From DATGSF01 sp035302865 (GTDB lineage Bacteria > Bacteroidota > Bacteroidia > Chitinophagales > Chitinophagaceae): a stretch of 22,380 nt of DNA. The DNA is taken from positions 1 through 22,380 of the forward strand of contig DATGSF010000059.1 of NCBI GenBank assembly GCA_035302865.1. The letters run 5' to 3'. Positions within the stretch are counted from its first letter, which is position 1; every line of letters begins with the position of its first letter. The notes beneath the pieces were generated by a model. That model ran no database searches. It was not told the DNA's origin and saw nothing but the letters and a program-made list of their open reading frames with translations. Shown here piece after piece: positions 14,560 to 22,380 of this stretch. Position numbers and translations under genes: made by a program.

Positions 14560-16809
14560 ATGAAAAATATGTCGAGATTGTCGAAATTCCTATGGCGAAT
14601 ATTTATTTTAGGATGCATCGTATTTACGGGAATCATTGTCGCTATTAATTTAGGTTGGATGGGTTATATGCCTTCTATACGCGAATTAGAAAACCCCACT
14701 TCAGATATTGCTTCCGAAGTATATGCTGAAGATGGCACTATATTAGGTTTGTATTATATTGAGAACCGCTCCCCTATTGAATTTGAAGAAATTTCACCCA
14801 ATGTAATTAATGCATTAATCGCTACAGAAGATGCTCGATTTTATGAGCATTCAGGTATAGACGGGAAAGCAACATTACGCGTATTATTATTATTAGGTAG
14901 AAAAGGAGGTGGTTCCACTTTAACACAACAATTAGCAAAGAATTTATTTCCAAGACAAAAGCAAAATATTTTCACTCTGCCCATTATTAAATTAAAAGAA
15001 TGGACAATGGCTGTTAAGTTAGAACGCAATTTAACTAAACAGGAAATTCTCACTCTTTATTTAAATACTGTTCCTTTTGGAGATAATACCTATGGTATAA
15101 AAAATGCAGCTTCAACTTTTTTTAGTAAACTTCCATCAGAATTAGAGGTTGATGAAGCAGCTGTGCTCATTGGAATGTTAAAAGGAAATACTATTTATAA
15201 TCCAAGAAGGAATCCTGAAAGAAGTCGTAATAGAAGAAATACAGTAATTGATCAAATGCAAAAGTATAAATACTTAAATGCAGAAGAGGCAAAAAAATAT
15301 AAAGATAAAGAGTTGGTATTAAATTATAAAAGAAACACCCCTAGCGAAGGGGCAGCTCCTTATTTTAGGCAAGTAGTAGAACAAGAGGTTAAGCGTTGGA
15401 TCAAACAATATGAAAAAGAAAATGGAATAACCTACAATATTTATAGAGATGGTCTAAAAATTCATACCACGCTCAATCCTTTATTACAACAATATGCTGA
15501 AGAGGCGGTGACTGAACACTTAAGTCAGTTGCAAATACCTTTCTTTAATCAAGCGAATATTAAAAATGGTACCGTTTGGGAGCAATCTTATGCAAAAAAT
15601 GTTTTGGATCAGCTATTGAAAAGCTCTGATCGCTATTTGCGATTAAAAGAACAAGGGTTATCAGAAGAAGAAATTATCAAGGATTTTAATACAGCAATAA
15701 ATTTAAAGGTTTTTAGTTGGGATGCACCTGAAAATGAAAAGGATACTTTAATGAGTCCCATGGATTCTATAAAATACATGCGTTCGTTTTTACAAACAGG
15801 ATTTATGGCTATGGACCCTTATACTGGCGAAATTAAAGCTTGGGTTGGTGGTATAAATCATAAATTTTTCAAATTCGACCATGTTAATATTGGCACAAAA
15901 CGACAAGTAGGTTCTACTATCAAGCCTCTACTTTATTGTTTAGCAGTAGATAATGGATATTCACCCTGTACCATGTTGCATACTAACCCGCAACTATTCC
16001 CTGGTCAAAAAACAGCATACGATGCAGGTGGATCTGAATATGGTAGTGTTCCTATGAGTAGAGCATTAGCACTATCGTTAAATAATGCTTCTTTATACCT
16101 TTTAAATATGGTAGGAATTAGTCCTTTTGTAAAATTCATGAAAAGTAGTGGAATTAGTAGTCCCATTGATCCTGTTCCTTCCATAGCTCTTGGGGTTACA
16201 GATATTTCTGTTTTTGAAATGTTATGGTCTTATACCATGTTTCCAAATAAAGGGATAAATACGCAACCCATTTTAATTACTAAGATTGAAGACAGACACG
16301 GGAACTTACTACAAAGTTTTGCACCCATACAAAAAGAAATAATTGATGAGCATAATGCTTTTAAAATGGTAAAAATGATGCAGGGTGTTGTTGATGGAGG
16401 GACTGCAGGTCGATTACGATTTAGATATGGACTAACTGGAGATTTGGCAGGCAAAACAGGTACAACAAATAATCAATCTGATGCTTGGTACATTGGATAT
16501 AGCCCTCAGATTTTAGCAGGGGCATGGGTAGGATGTGATGATAGATTTTTGCGTTTTAGAAGTACTGCACAAGGTCAGGGTGCCTCAGCAGCATTACCTA
16601 TTTACGCTTTATTTATGAAGAAAGCAACTAATGACCCAAGAACAGGAATCAGTAATAAAGAACGATTTATAGCTCCTGACAACTTTGTTAATTGCCAAGA
16701 CCTTTCAATTGATGACTTTTACTATCATTCCGACGATGGAGATATTTTCAAAGAGGAGGAAAATATTGATATTGAAGGATTAAATATCCCTATTGAAGAA
16801 TGGGAATAA
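14560..16809 (+). CDS. Class A penicillin-binding protein (transglycosylase/transpeptidase), PBP1A-like
   Basis: This 749-residue enzyme polymerises glycan strands and cross-links peptides in peptidoglycan. A cytoplasmic basic stretch and one membrane anchor (about 10-32) place the rest in the periplasm. The GT51 glycosyltransferase domain spans about 55-230, with ATEDARFYEHSGID (88-101, catalytic E90) and GGSTLTQQLAKNLF (117-130). The transpeptidase domain spans about 410-690. It has the nucleophile S452 in GSTIK (451-455), the SLN triad at 506-508 and KTGTT at 632-636. The region 300-410 links the two. The acidic C-terminal tail (about 715-749) is unremarkable. pgk begins 30 bases after the stop, so the two may be co-transcribed. 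An alternative start lies at codon 4. Confidence 0.96.
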   Translation: MKNMSRLSKFLWRIFILGCIVFTGIIVAINLGWMGYMPSIRELENPTSDIASEVYAEDGTILGLYYIENRSPIEFEEISPNVINALIATEDARFYEHSGIDGKATLRVLLLLGRKGGGSTLTQQLAKNLFPRQKQNIFTLPIIKLKEWTMAVKLERNLTKQEILTLYLNTVPFGDNTYGIKNAASTFFSKLPSELEVDEAAVLIGMLKGNTIYNPRRNPERSRNRRNTVIDQMQKYKYLNAEEAKKYKDKELVLNYKRNTPSEGAAPYFRQVVEQEVKRWIKQYEKENGITYNIYRDGLKIHTTLNPLLQQYAEEAVTEHLSQLQIPFFNQANIKNGTVWEQSYAKNVLDQLLKSSDRYLRLKEQGLSEEEIIKDFNTAINLKVFSWDAPENEKDTLMSPMDSIKYMRSFLQTGFMAMDPYTGEIKAWVGGINHKFFKFDHVNIGTKRQVGSTIKPLLYCLAVDNGYSPCTMLHTNPQLFPGQKTAYDAGGSEYGSVPMSRALALSLNNASLYLLNMVGISPFVKFMKSSGISSPIDPVPSIALGVTDISVFEMLWSYTMFPNKGINTQPILITKIEDRHGNLLQSFAPIQKEIIDEHNAFKMVKMMQGVVDGGTAGRLRFRYGLTGDLAGKTGTTNNQSDAWYIGYSPQILAGAWVGCDDRFLRFRSTAQGQGASAALPIYALFMKKATNDPRTGISNKERFIAPDNFVNCQDLSIDDFYYHSDDGDIFKEEENIDIEGLNIPIEEWE

Positions 16810-16839
16810 TAAATCTCGAAATAAACAAACTTTAAATAC

Positions 16840-18054
16840 ATGAATAAAATACAAGATTTTAATTTTTCTAATAAAAAAGCTATTGTCCGAGTAGATTTCA
16901 ATGTTCCTATTAATGAAGACGGAATTGTAACCGATGATACTCGAATTAAAGCAGCCCTACCTACTATTAAAACTATTTTAGATAAAGGAGGCTCCGTATT
17001 ACTTTTAAGTCATTGGGGAAGACCACAAAAAGCTTTAAAAAAAGATCCAAATACTTCTATAGAAAATTTTAGTCTTAAAAGAATCATCCCAAACATTGAA
17101 AAGCATTTAAATAAGGAAGTACATTTTATTGCAAATTTAGAGGATAAAAAGGGAATAAATTCTTGGAATAATGCTTCTTCTGGAAGTTTATATTTAATGG
17201 AAAATATTCGTTGGTACGAAGAGGAAGAAAAGGGTGATAACTCCTTTGCTGCAAAATTAGCAGAACTAGGAGATGTCTTTGTTAATGATGCTTTCGGTAC
17301 TGCACATAGAGCACATGCTTCAACAGCAACAATCGCACAATATTTCGATAAAGAAAATAAATTATTTGGGCAATTAATGCAAAATGAAATTGATGCAGCT
17401 AATAAAGTATTATCAAAAGCAGAAAAACCCTTTACAGCCATTATAGGAGGAGCAAAAGTGTCTGATAAAATTTTAATTATAGAAAATTTATTGGAAAAAG
17501 CTACTGATATAATTATAGGTGGTGGAATGGCATACACATTTATGAAAGCTCAAGGTGGCACAATTGGAAACTCCTTAGTAGAGGAAGATCGAATGGAAAA
17601 AGCTTTGGAAATTTTAGCTAAAGCAAAAGAAAAAAACGTTACTATTCATTTACCTGAAGATAGTAAAGTAGCAGATGCTTTTTCAAATGATGCAAATACA
17701 AAATTTGAAGATAGTAATGCTATTTCTGAGGGTTGGATGGGCTTAGACATTGGACCTAAAGCAAAAGAAAGTTTTAGAGAAGTATTATTAAAAAGTAAAA
17801 CAATATTATGGAACGGACCTATGGGTGTTTTTGAAATGGAAGCATTTCAAGATGGAAGCAAGGCTATTGCAGAAAGTGTTAAAGATGCAACAAAAGCAGG
17901 AGCTTATTCACTTGTAGGAGGAGGAGACAGCGTGGCCGCAATTAAAAAATTCGGATACGAAAATGATGTAAGCTATATTTCTACTGGAGGAGGTGCATTA
18001 TTAGAATTCTTTGAAGGGAAAAATCTTCCAGGGATAAAAGCTATAGCTGAATAG
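16840..18054 (+). CDS. pgk: Phosphoglycerate kinase
   Basis: Pgk transfers phosphate between 1,3-bisphosphoglycerate and ADP in glycolysis and gluconeogenesis, in the cytosol. The 404-residue length is typical. The N-terminal substrate domain has RVDFNVP (17-23), SHWGRP (57-62) and NDAFGTAHRAHAST near 151-164. The C-terminal nucleotide domain has GGAKVSDK near 204-211, IGGGMAYTF near 227-235, WNGPMGVFE, and the hinge/phosphate block GGGDSVAA near 363-370. All known functional blocks are present. It follows the penicillin-binding protein gene by 30 bases without a visible terminator between them; no glycolytic neighbour such as gap is present. The start is the first ATG, preceded by an A-rich leader. 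Confidence 0.97.
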   Translation: MNKIQDFNFSNKKAIVRVDFNVPINEDGIVTDDTRIKAALPTIKTILDKGGSVLLLSHWGRPQKALKKDPNTSIENFSLKRIIPNIEKHLNKEVHFIANLEDKKGINSWNNASSGSLYLMENIRWYEEEEKGDNSFAAKLAELGDVFVNDAFGTAHRAHASTATIAQYFDKENKLFGQLMQNEIDAANKVLSKAEKPFTAIIGGAKVSDKILIIENLLEKATDIIIGGGMAYTFMKAQGGTIGNSLVEEDRMEKALEILAKAKEKNVTIHLPEDSKVADAFSNDANTKFEDSNAISEGWMGLDIGPKAKESFREVLLKSKTILWNGPMGVFEMEAFQDGSKAIAESVKDATKAGAYSLVGGGDSVAAIKKFGYENDVSYISTGGGALLEFFEGKNLPGIKAIAE

Positions 18055-18116
18055 ATTATTTCTATGCAATAGAATTAAAACTTTTCTAGTTCTCTCTAAT
18101 TATACAATAAAAACAG

Positions 18117-18124
18117 TAACTTTG
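18117..18124 (+). promoter_or_regulatory. Putative -7 box for sucA
   Basis: TAACTTTG is an exact TAnnTTTG match 58 bases before the sucA ATG, in the 128-base gap after pgk. A good -33 TTTG is not present at the normal distance. Confidence 0.5.
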
Positions 18125-18182
18125 GGTATTCAATGAATATTCATTATTATAAAAATTAAGATATAAAATAATCAAATAAAAA

Positions 18183-20945
18183 ATGGAAGATTTTTCCTAC
18201 ATTACAAGTGCACATCCTTCTTATATTGAATCTTTATATACGGATTTTGTAAATAATCCTGATTCTGTAGATGAGGAATTAAAAAAATTCTTTGAAGGTT
18301 TTGACTTTGCCATAACTCATGGAAAAAACATTGCTGTAAATGGTGCTGAAACAAGGGAGATTAAACTTGATACAGATATCATTACCAAAATTCATAACGA
18401 GATAAAAGTTTATGAATTAATTAGATGTTATCGCAAACGAGGTCATCTATTAGCAACAACAAACCCATTAGGTTTTTCTATGGATATAGATGCGCAATTA
18501 GATTTAAACAGTTTTAGACTAACTGAAGAAAATCTTAAGCAAACTTTTTTCACAGGAAGATATATAGGTTTAGAAAATGCTACTTTAGAAGAAATTATTG
18601 CAAAGCTTAAAAAAATCTATACGGGCAACATTGGTATTGAATACACTTATATCAATCGTGTAGATGCACATATTTGGGTGCGTGATAATTTTGAAGCTTT
18701 CATGCTAGAGGAGCTTAGCTTAGAAGAGACTAAACGTATTCTGGAAAAATTAAATTATGGTGTAATTTTCGAGAAATTCTTAGCAACAAAATATATAGGA
18801 CAAAAACGCTTTGGACTTGAAGGTGGTGAAAGTATGATTCCAGCACTTGATGCTATGATAAATACTGCAGCTGAAGGAGGCGCTGAAGAAATTGTAATAG
18901 GCATGGCGCATAGAGGACGCTTAAATGTTTTAACAAATATAATGAGAAAAACTTATGACCAAGTATTCTCGGAATTTGAAGGAAATATGCCTGATGATAC
19001 TCCTCTTGGTGGTGGTGACGTTAAATACCATTTAGGTTTTAGAAGCACCATTACTTCTACTTCAGGAAAAGAAATTAATGTTCAACTACTACCCAACCCT
19101 TCTCATTTAGAAGCTGTAAATTCTTTAGTTGCTGGATATTCTAGAGGAAAATCTGATATATTATATAATAAAAACAAATCAGCAGTTTTACCAATCATTA
19201 TTCATGGTGATGCAGCAATAGCAGGACAGGGCGTAGTATATGAATTATTACAAATGAGCAAATTAGATGGTTATAAAACTGATGGTACTGTTCATTTTAT
19301 AATAAATAACCAAATTGGTTTTACTACTGATAGTAAAGATGCGCGTTCTTCCATTCATTGTACAAGCATTGCTTCTTTAGTGGATGCACCTGTTTTACAT
19401 GTTAATGGAGATGATCCAGAAGCAGTAGTAAAAGCAGCAATTTTTGCAATTAAATACCGTCAAAAATTTAAAGAAGATATCTTTATTGACATGGTAAGTT
19501 ATAGAAAACATGGTCATAATGAAGGTGATGAACCTAAATTTACACAACCAAAAATGTATTCTATAATTGAAAAACATGAAGACCCTCGCACAATTTATAC
19601 TAAACAATTAATTGAAAGTGGGAAACCTGAAATTCAAGAATTAGCAAAAGAATTAGAACAGAAATTCTGGGATGAATTGCAGGCTAGATTGGATGAGGTG
19701 AAACAAAAGGATTTTCCTTATAAAATGCAAGTTCCTGATAAACACTGGAACAATCTAAAAGTTTCACAAAAAGAAGATTTTGAAAGTTCTCCAGTAACAG
19801 GAATCTCTGAAGAAGATACAAAAGAAATATTCTATAAATTATTTGAAACTCCTGAAGATTTAAAAGTAAACAGAAGAATCAAAAGATTATTAGATGGAAA
19901 AGTAAAGCATTTTGATGATAAACAAGAAATAGACTGGGCTACAGGAGAATTATTAGCTTATGCTTCTATCGTTAAGGAAGGTAAAAATGTTCGTGTTTCT
20001 GGTGAAGATGTAAAAAGAGGAACTTTTTCACATAGACATGCAGTATTAGTTGATGAGAATACAAATAAGGAATACAATAGAATCTCCGCTTATAATACGG
20101 AAAAGAATAGTTTTGAAATCTATAATTCTTTATTAAGTGAATATGCAGTTTTAGGTTTTGAATATGGTTATTCCTTAGTAGATCCTAATAATTTAGTTAT
20201 TTGGGAAGCACAATTCGGTGATTTTGTAAATGTGGCTCAAGTAATAATTGACCAATATATCAGTTCTGCTGAACAGAAATGGGGAGTGCAAAATGGGTTA
20301 ACATTGCTTCTTCCACATGGATATGAAGGCGGTGGTCCAGATCATAGTAGCGCATATATGGAAAGATTTTTGCAATTAGCTGCAGATGAAAATATGTTTA
20401 TTACAAATGTTACAACAGCTGCGAACTTCTTCCACCTTTTAAGAAGACAATTAGCACTACCATTTAGAAAACCATTAATTAACTTTTCTCCAAAAGCAAA
20501 TTTAAGACAAACAAGAGCATACTCTACTTTAAATGAATTTGTTGGTGAAACAAAATTCACGGAAATAATTGATGATTCTTTCATTGATAATCCTCAAGAA
20601 ATAAAAAGAGTGTTATTATGTAGCGGTAAGGTATATTATGATCTTTCTGAAAAACAAATAGCAGATAATAGAAAGGATATTGCAATCATTAGATTAGAGC
20701 AAATTTATCCAATACCAGAAAAGCAATTATTAAAAATATATGAAAAATATAGAAATGCTCAATGGGTATGGGTACAAGAGGAACCAAGAAATAAAGGTGC
20801 TGCATCTTTTTTAAAAATGAATTTAAATCCTAAAATTAACTTAGGATATTTAACAAGACAAACAAGTGCTTCAAGCGCAACAGGTTTTGGAAATATGCAT
20901 AAGAAAGAACAAGAAGGATTAATAAATCAAGCCTTTTCAATTTAA
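18183..20945 (+). CDS. sucA: 2-oxoglutarate dehydrogenase E1 component
   Basis: E1 is the thiamine-diphosphate decarboxylase of the 2-oxoglutarate dehydrogenase complex in the TCA cycle; it passes a succinyl group to the E2 lipoyl domain. The 920-residue length is normal. The N-terminal helix region (1-40, PSYIESLYTDFVNNPDSVD) normally contacts E2. YRKRGHLLATTNPL is at 83-96. Active-site blocks are GMAHRGRLN (240-248, H243), NPSHLEAVN (305-313, H308), HGDAAIAGQG (341-350, D343 in the metal/ThDP site) and RKHGHNEGDEP (441-451). The C-terminal half has GTFSHRHAV, WEAQFGDF and PHGYEGGGPDHSS, typical of this E1 type and not of pyruvate dehydrogenase. The partner gene sucB does not follow; a terminator does. 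Confidence 0.97.
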   Translation: MEDFSYITSAHPSYIESLYTDFVNNPDSVDEELKKFFEGFDFAITHGKNIAVNGAETREIKLDTDIITKIHNEIKVYELIRCYRKRGHLLATTNPLGFSMDIDAQLDLNSFRLTEENLKQTFFTGRYIGLENATLEEIIAKLKKIYTGNIGIEYTYINRVDAHIWVRDNFEAFMLEELSLEETKRILEKLNYGVIFEKFLATKYIGQKRFGLEGGESMIPALDAMINTAAEGGAEEIVIGMAHRGRLNVLTNIMRKTYDQVFSEFEGNMPDDTPLGGGDVKYHLGFRSTITSTSGKEINVQLLPNPSHLEAVNSLVAGYSRGKSDILYNKNKSAVLPIIIHGDAAIAGQGVVYELLQMSKLDGYKTDGTVHFIINNQIGFTTDSKDARSSIHCTSIASLVDAPVLHVNGDDPEAVVKAAIFAIKYRQKFKEDIFIDMVSYRKHGHNEGDEPKFTQPKMYSIIEKHEDPRTIYTKQLIESGKPEIQELAKELEQKFWDELQARLDEVKQKDFPYKMQVPDKHWNNLKVSQKEDFESSPVTGISEEDTKEIFYKLFETPEDLKVNRRIKRLLDGKVKHFDDKQEIDWATGELLAYASIVKEGKNVRVSGEDVKRGTFSHRHAVLVDENTNKEYNRISAYNTEKNSFEIYNSLLSEYAVLGFEYGYSLVDPNNLVIWEAQFGDFVNVAQVIIDQYISSAEQKWGVQNGLTLLLPHGYEGGGPDHSSAYMERFLQLAADENMFITNVTTAANFFHLLRRQLALPFRKPLINFSPKANLRQTRAYSTLNEFVGETKFTEIIDDSFIDNPQEIKRVLLCSGKVYYDLSEKQIADNRKDIAIIRLEQIYPIPEKQLLKIYEKYRNAQWVWVQEEPRNKGAASFLKMNLNPKINLGYLTRQTSASSATGFGNMHKKEQEGLINQAFSI

Positions 20946-20959
20946 AAATTAAGATTAAT

Positions 20960-20990
20960 AAAGCCTCGCAATTTTGTGAGGCTTTATTAT
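20960..20990 (+). terminator. Rho-independent terminator after sucA
   Basis: AAAGCCTCGCAA (20960-20971) pairs with TTGTGAGGCTTT (20974-20985), with one G-T wobble, and a T-rich ATTATTT follows. It lies 15 bases after the sucA stop and closes the transcript. Confidence 0.85.
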
Positions 20991-22380
20991 TTAGCTCCTG
21001 TTATATAAGACAAGTATAAAGAAAAACTGCAAACACTATAATTTATACGAAAGCTCTAAAACAATTGAAATAAGCTCAATAAAATTCTAGAATACTAAAA
21101 TGTTTAAATGTAATATTCCTAATAAAACAAATAAAACATTATAGGGAAAATTACACATCTAAATCAGTTTAAAAAACTAGCATAGTCAAAACCCTCTTTA
21201 AGATTCTAAACCTTAAAAAAGCATTACCCCCCATTATTCATCAGATTAAATTCAGATAGCTGTTGAGATACAATTCCTATAGTTATGCTCTTAAAACAGC
21301 AATTTAATGCCTCAAATTTGAACTAAGATTAATTTAATAGCATTATGCAAATTTCTTCAGCTATCAATAATTGAATATCCCATTACAAGTTAATAGAATA
21401 AATAACTCAATTTATTATATCTAAAGAGAATTACATTATTCAAATAGTACAGTTACCTCAACACTAATTTTAATTTTAAAAAAAAACACAAAAAATAAGA
21501 TTAAAATTTTCAAAAGTTTATTTGATAAAAATGGAGAAAAAGGAATTAAAAATTCTGTAAGTAAAAGAAGAAATAACAAAACAACTCTATTCCAAAGCAA
21601 AATTCCATACCAAAAATAAATATGCTTTCAGAGAAGTCCAAAAGTAAATGGGTAAATTCAAGTACGAATTTTAGCATTATATCAATTATTTTAAATTATA
21701 TAAAAACCATTATATAAATTTTTCCAAGATTTTATTCTAAGAATTTCAGATCATTTTTTTTTAGTAAAATTCTTATTTTAAATAATAAAATGCAAATAAA
21801 AAATAGCTATAAAATTAAGAATAGAAAATCGCAAATAATACATCAAATTTCACGTCAAATTTTGTTTTCCTATCTTTTACTAATAGTGTTTAAAATCTAG
21901 TGAAAAAATCAAAATAAGAAATTAGTGATTTATACTTTTATACATTATAATTTTATACAATTCATAAAAATCTATAAAAAACTTTCCCTAATTAATTAGC
22001 CCAAGAAGTTCAAAAATTTTCAATTATATCAATTTAATGCTTGTTTTAAGTTGCTACGCAATTTTTTCATATATTTAATAATAAAATTTATTTAATCCAC
22101 TAAAAATATCGAAAAAATACCGTATTAACAAATATTTCAATGTGCATTTTAGCTGAAATTATTTATATATTCGTAAAAATATAATACATTTCTGTCTAAA
22201 AGAAAGTAAAAAAAGTATTAATAAAATAAACTTGGTTCAACACTTCTATTTTATTAATTCTCAAATAGTTATAAGGTAAAATAAATGAAAAATAAAATAT
22301 TATGCCACTATGTCATCAATCAGTGTTTATTTACTATAATTAAATGATTTTCATTTATTTAGAACACTTATTTAAAGTTG
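20991..22380. other. 1.4-kb AT-rich region with no supported gene
   Basis: GC content falls to about 20% by eye and stops crowd every frame. The longest open stretch I followed, on the plus strand at 21425-21619, has no ATG and is lysine- and asparagine-rich as expected from composition alone. I found no tRNA, tmRNA, IS end, CRISPR array or clear DnaA-box cluster. Small repeats exist: TAAGAATTT (21738-21746) with its inverted copy AAATTCTTA (21767-21775), an imperfect inverted repeat around 21693-21722, and CAAATTT twice near 21844-21861. None exceeds what AT-rich DNA gives by chance. The region may be ordinary spacer, decayed genes or the edge of a repeat. Confidence 0.6.

Noticed and set aside
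21425..21619. Open frame of about 64 codons in the gene-free tract
   Set aside because: It has no ATG and its lysine/asparagine-rich content is what 20% GC, A-rich DNA gives by chance; no motif is recognisable.
21738..21775. Inverted repeat TAAGAATTT / AAATTCTTA as a terminator or IS end
   Set aside because: The loop is about 20 bases, the stem is nearly all A-T, and no gene ends nearby.
21841..21862. Possible parS-like or operator sequence around CACG
   Set aside because: It does not match the ParB site TGTTTCACGTGAAACA closely and looks like a short direct repeat of CAAATTT.
22283..22345. Small ATG-initiated frame of 20 codons near the right edge
   Set aside because: Too short, with no supporting promoter, motif or recognisable family.

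Overview
The window is a stretch of chromosome from a low-GC member of the Bacteroidota (about 30% GC in genes, nearer 20% between them). Evidence for the lineage: the single-chain LpxC-FabZ fusion inside an lpxD-lpxC/fabZ-lpxA cluster; repeated promoter-like TAnnTTTG boxes of the Bacteroidota type; start codons preceded by A-rich sequence instead of Shine-Dalgarno motifs; and a single-chain (alpha2-type) glycyl-tRNA synthetase. A finer placement (Flavobacteriia- or Chitinophagia-like) is a guess.

Layout. 1-2788 (minus): lipid A genes lpxD, lpxC/fabZ and the first 83 codons of lpxA. 2966-4105 (plus): 4-hydroxyphenylpyruvate dioxygenase with its own terminator. 4263-7494 (plus): a tight operon dapB-radA-serC (lysine/peptidoglycan precursor synthesis, DNA repair, serine synthesis). 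7625-10731 (minus): a compact unit read era, a PLP enzyme of the ACC deaminase/D-cysteine desulfhydrase family, a secreted DUF922-like HExxH protein, and a multi-pass membrane protein. 10819-10890: initiator tRNA-fMet with a clear promoter and terminator. 11231-12025 (minus): M48 lipoprotein metalloprotease. 12125-13567 (plus): glyS, followed within 8 bases by the RNase P RNA gene rnpB, whose 3' end runs into the stop codon of convergent rimM. 14560-18054 (plus): class A penicillin-binding protein and phosphoglycerate kinase. 18183-20945 (plus): sucA, 2-oxoglutarate dehydrogenase E1, with a terminator. 20991-22380: about 1.4 kb of very AT-rich DNA with no gene I can support.

The genes are nearly all housekeeping: envelope building (lpx genes, dapB, pbp1A), translation and RNA processing (era, fMet tRNA, glyS, rnpB, rimM), central metabolism (pgk, sucA, serC, hppD) and DNA repair (radA). 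I see no insertion sequence, phage gene, CRISPR array, toxin-antitoxin pair or defence system. I do not see convincing evidence of a new biological system. The points most worth checking are a perfect 16-bp palindrome at the glyS promoter, the packing of rnpB between glyS and rimM with no visible promoter of its own, the DUF922-like/PLP-enzyme/membrane-protein genes behind era, and the gene-free tract after sucA where sucB might have been expected.
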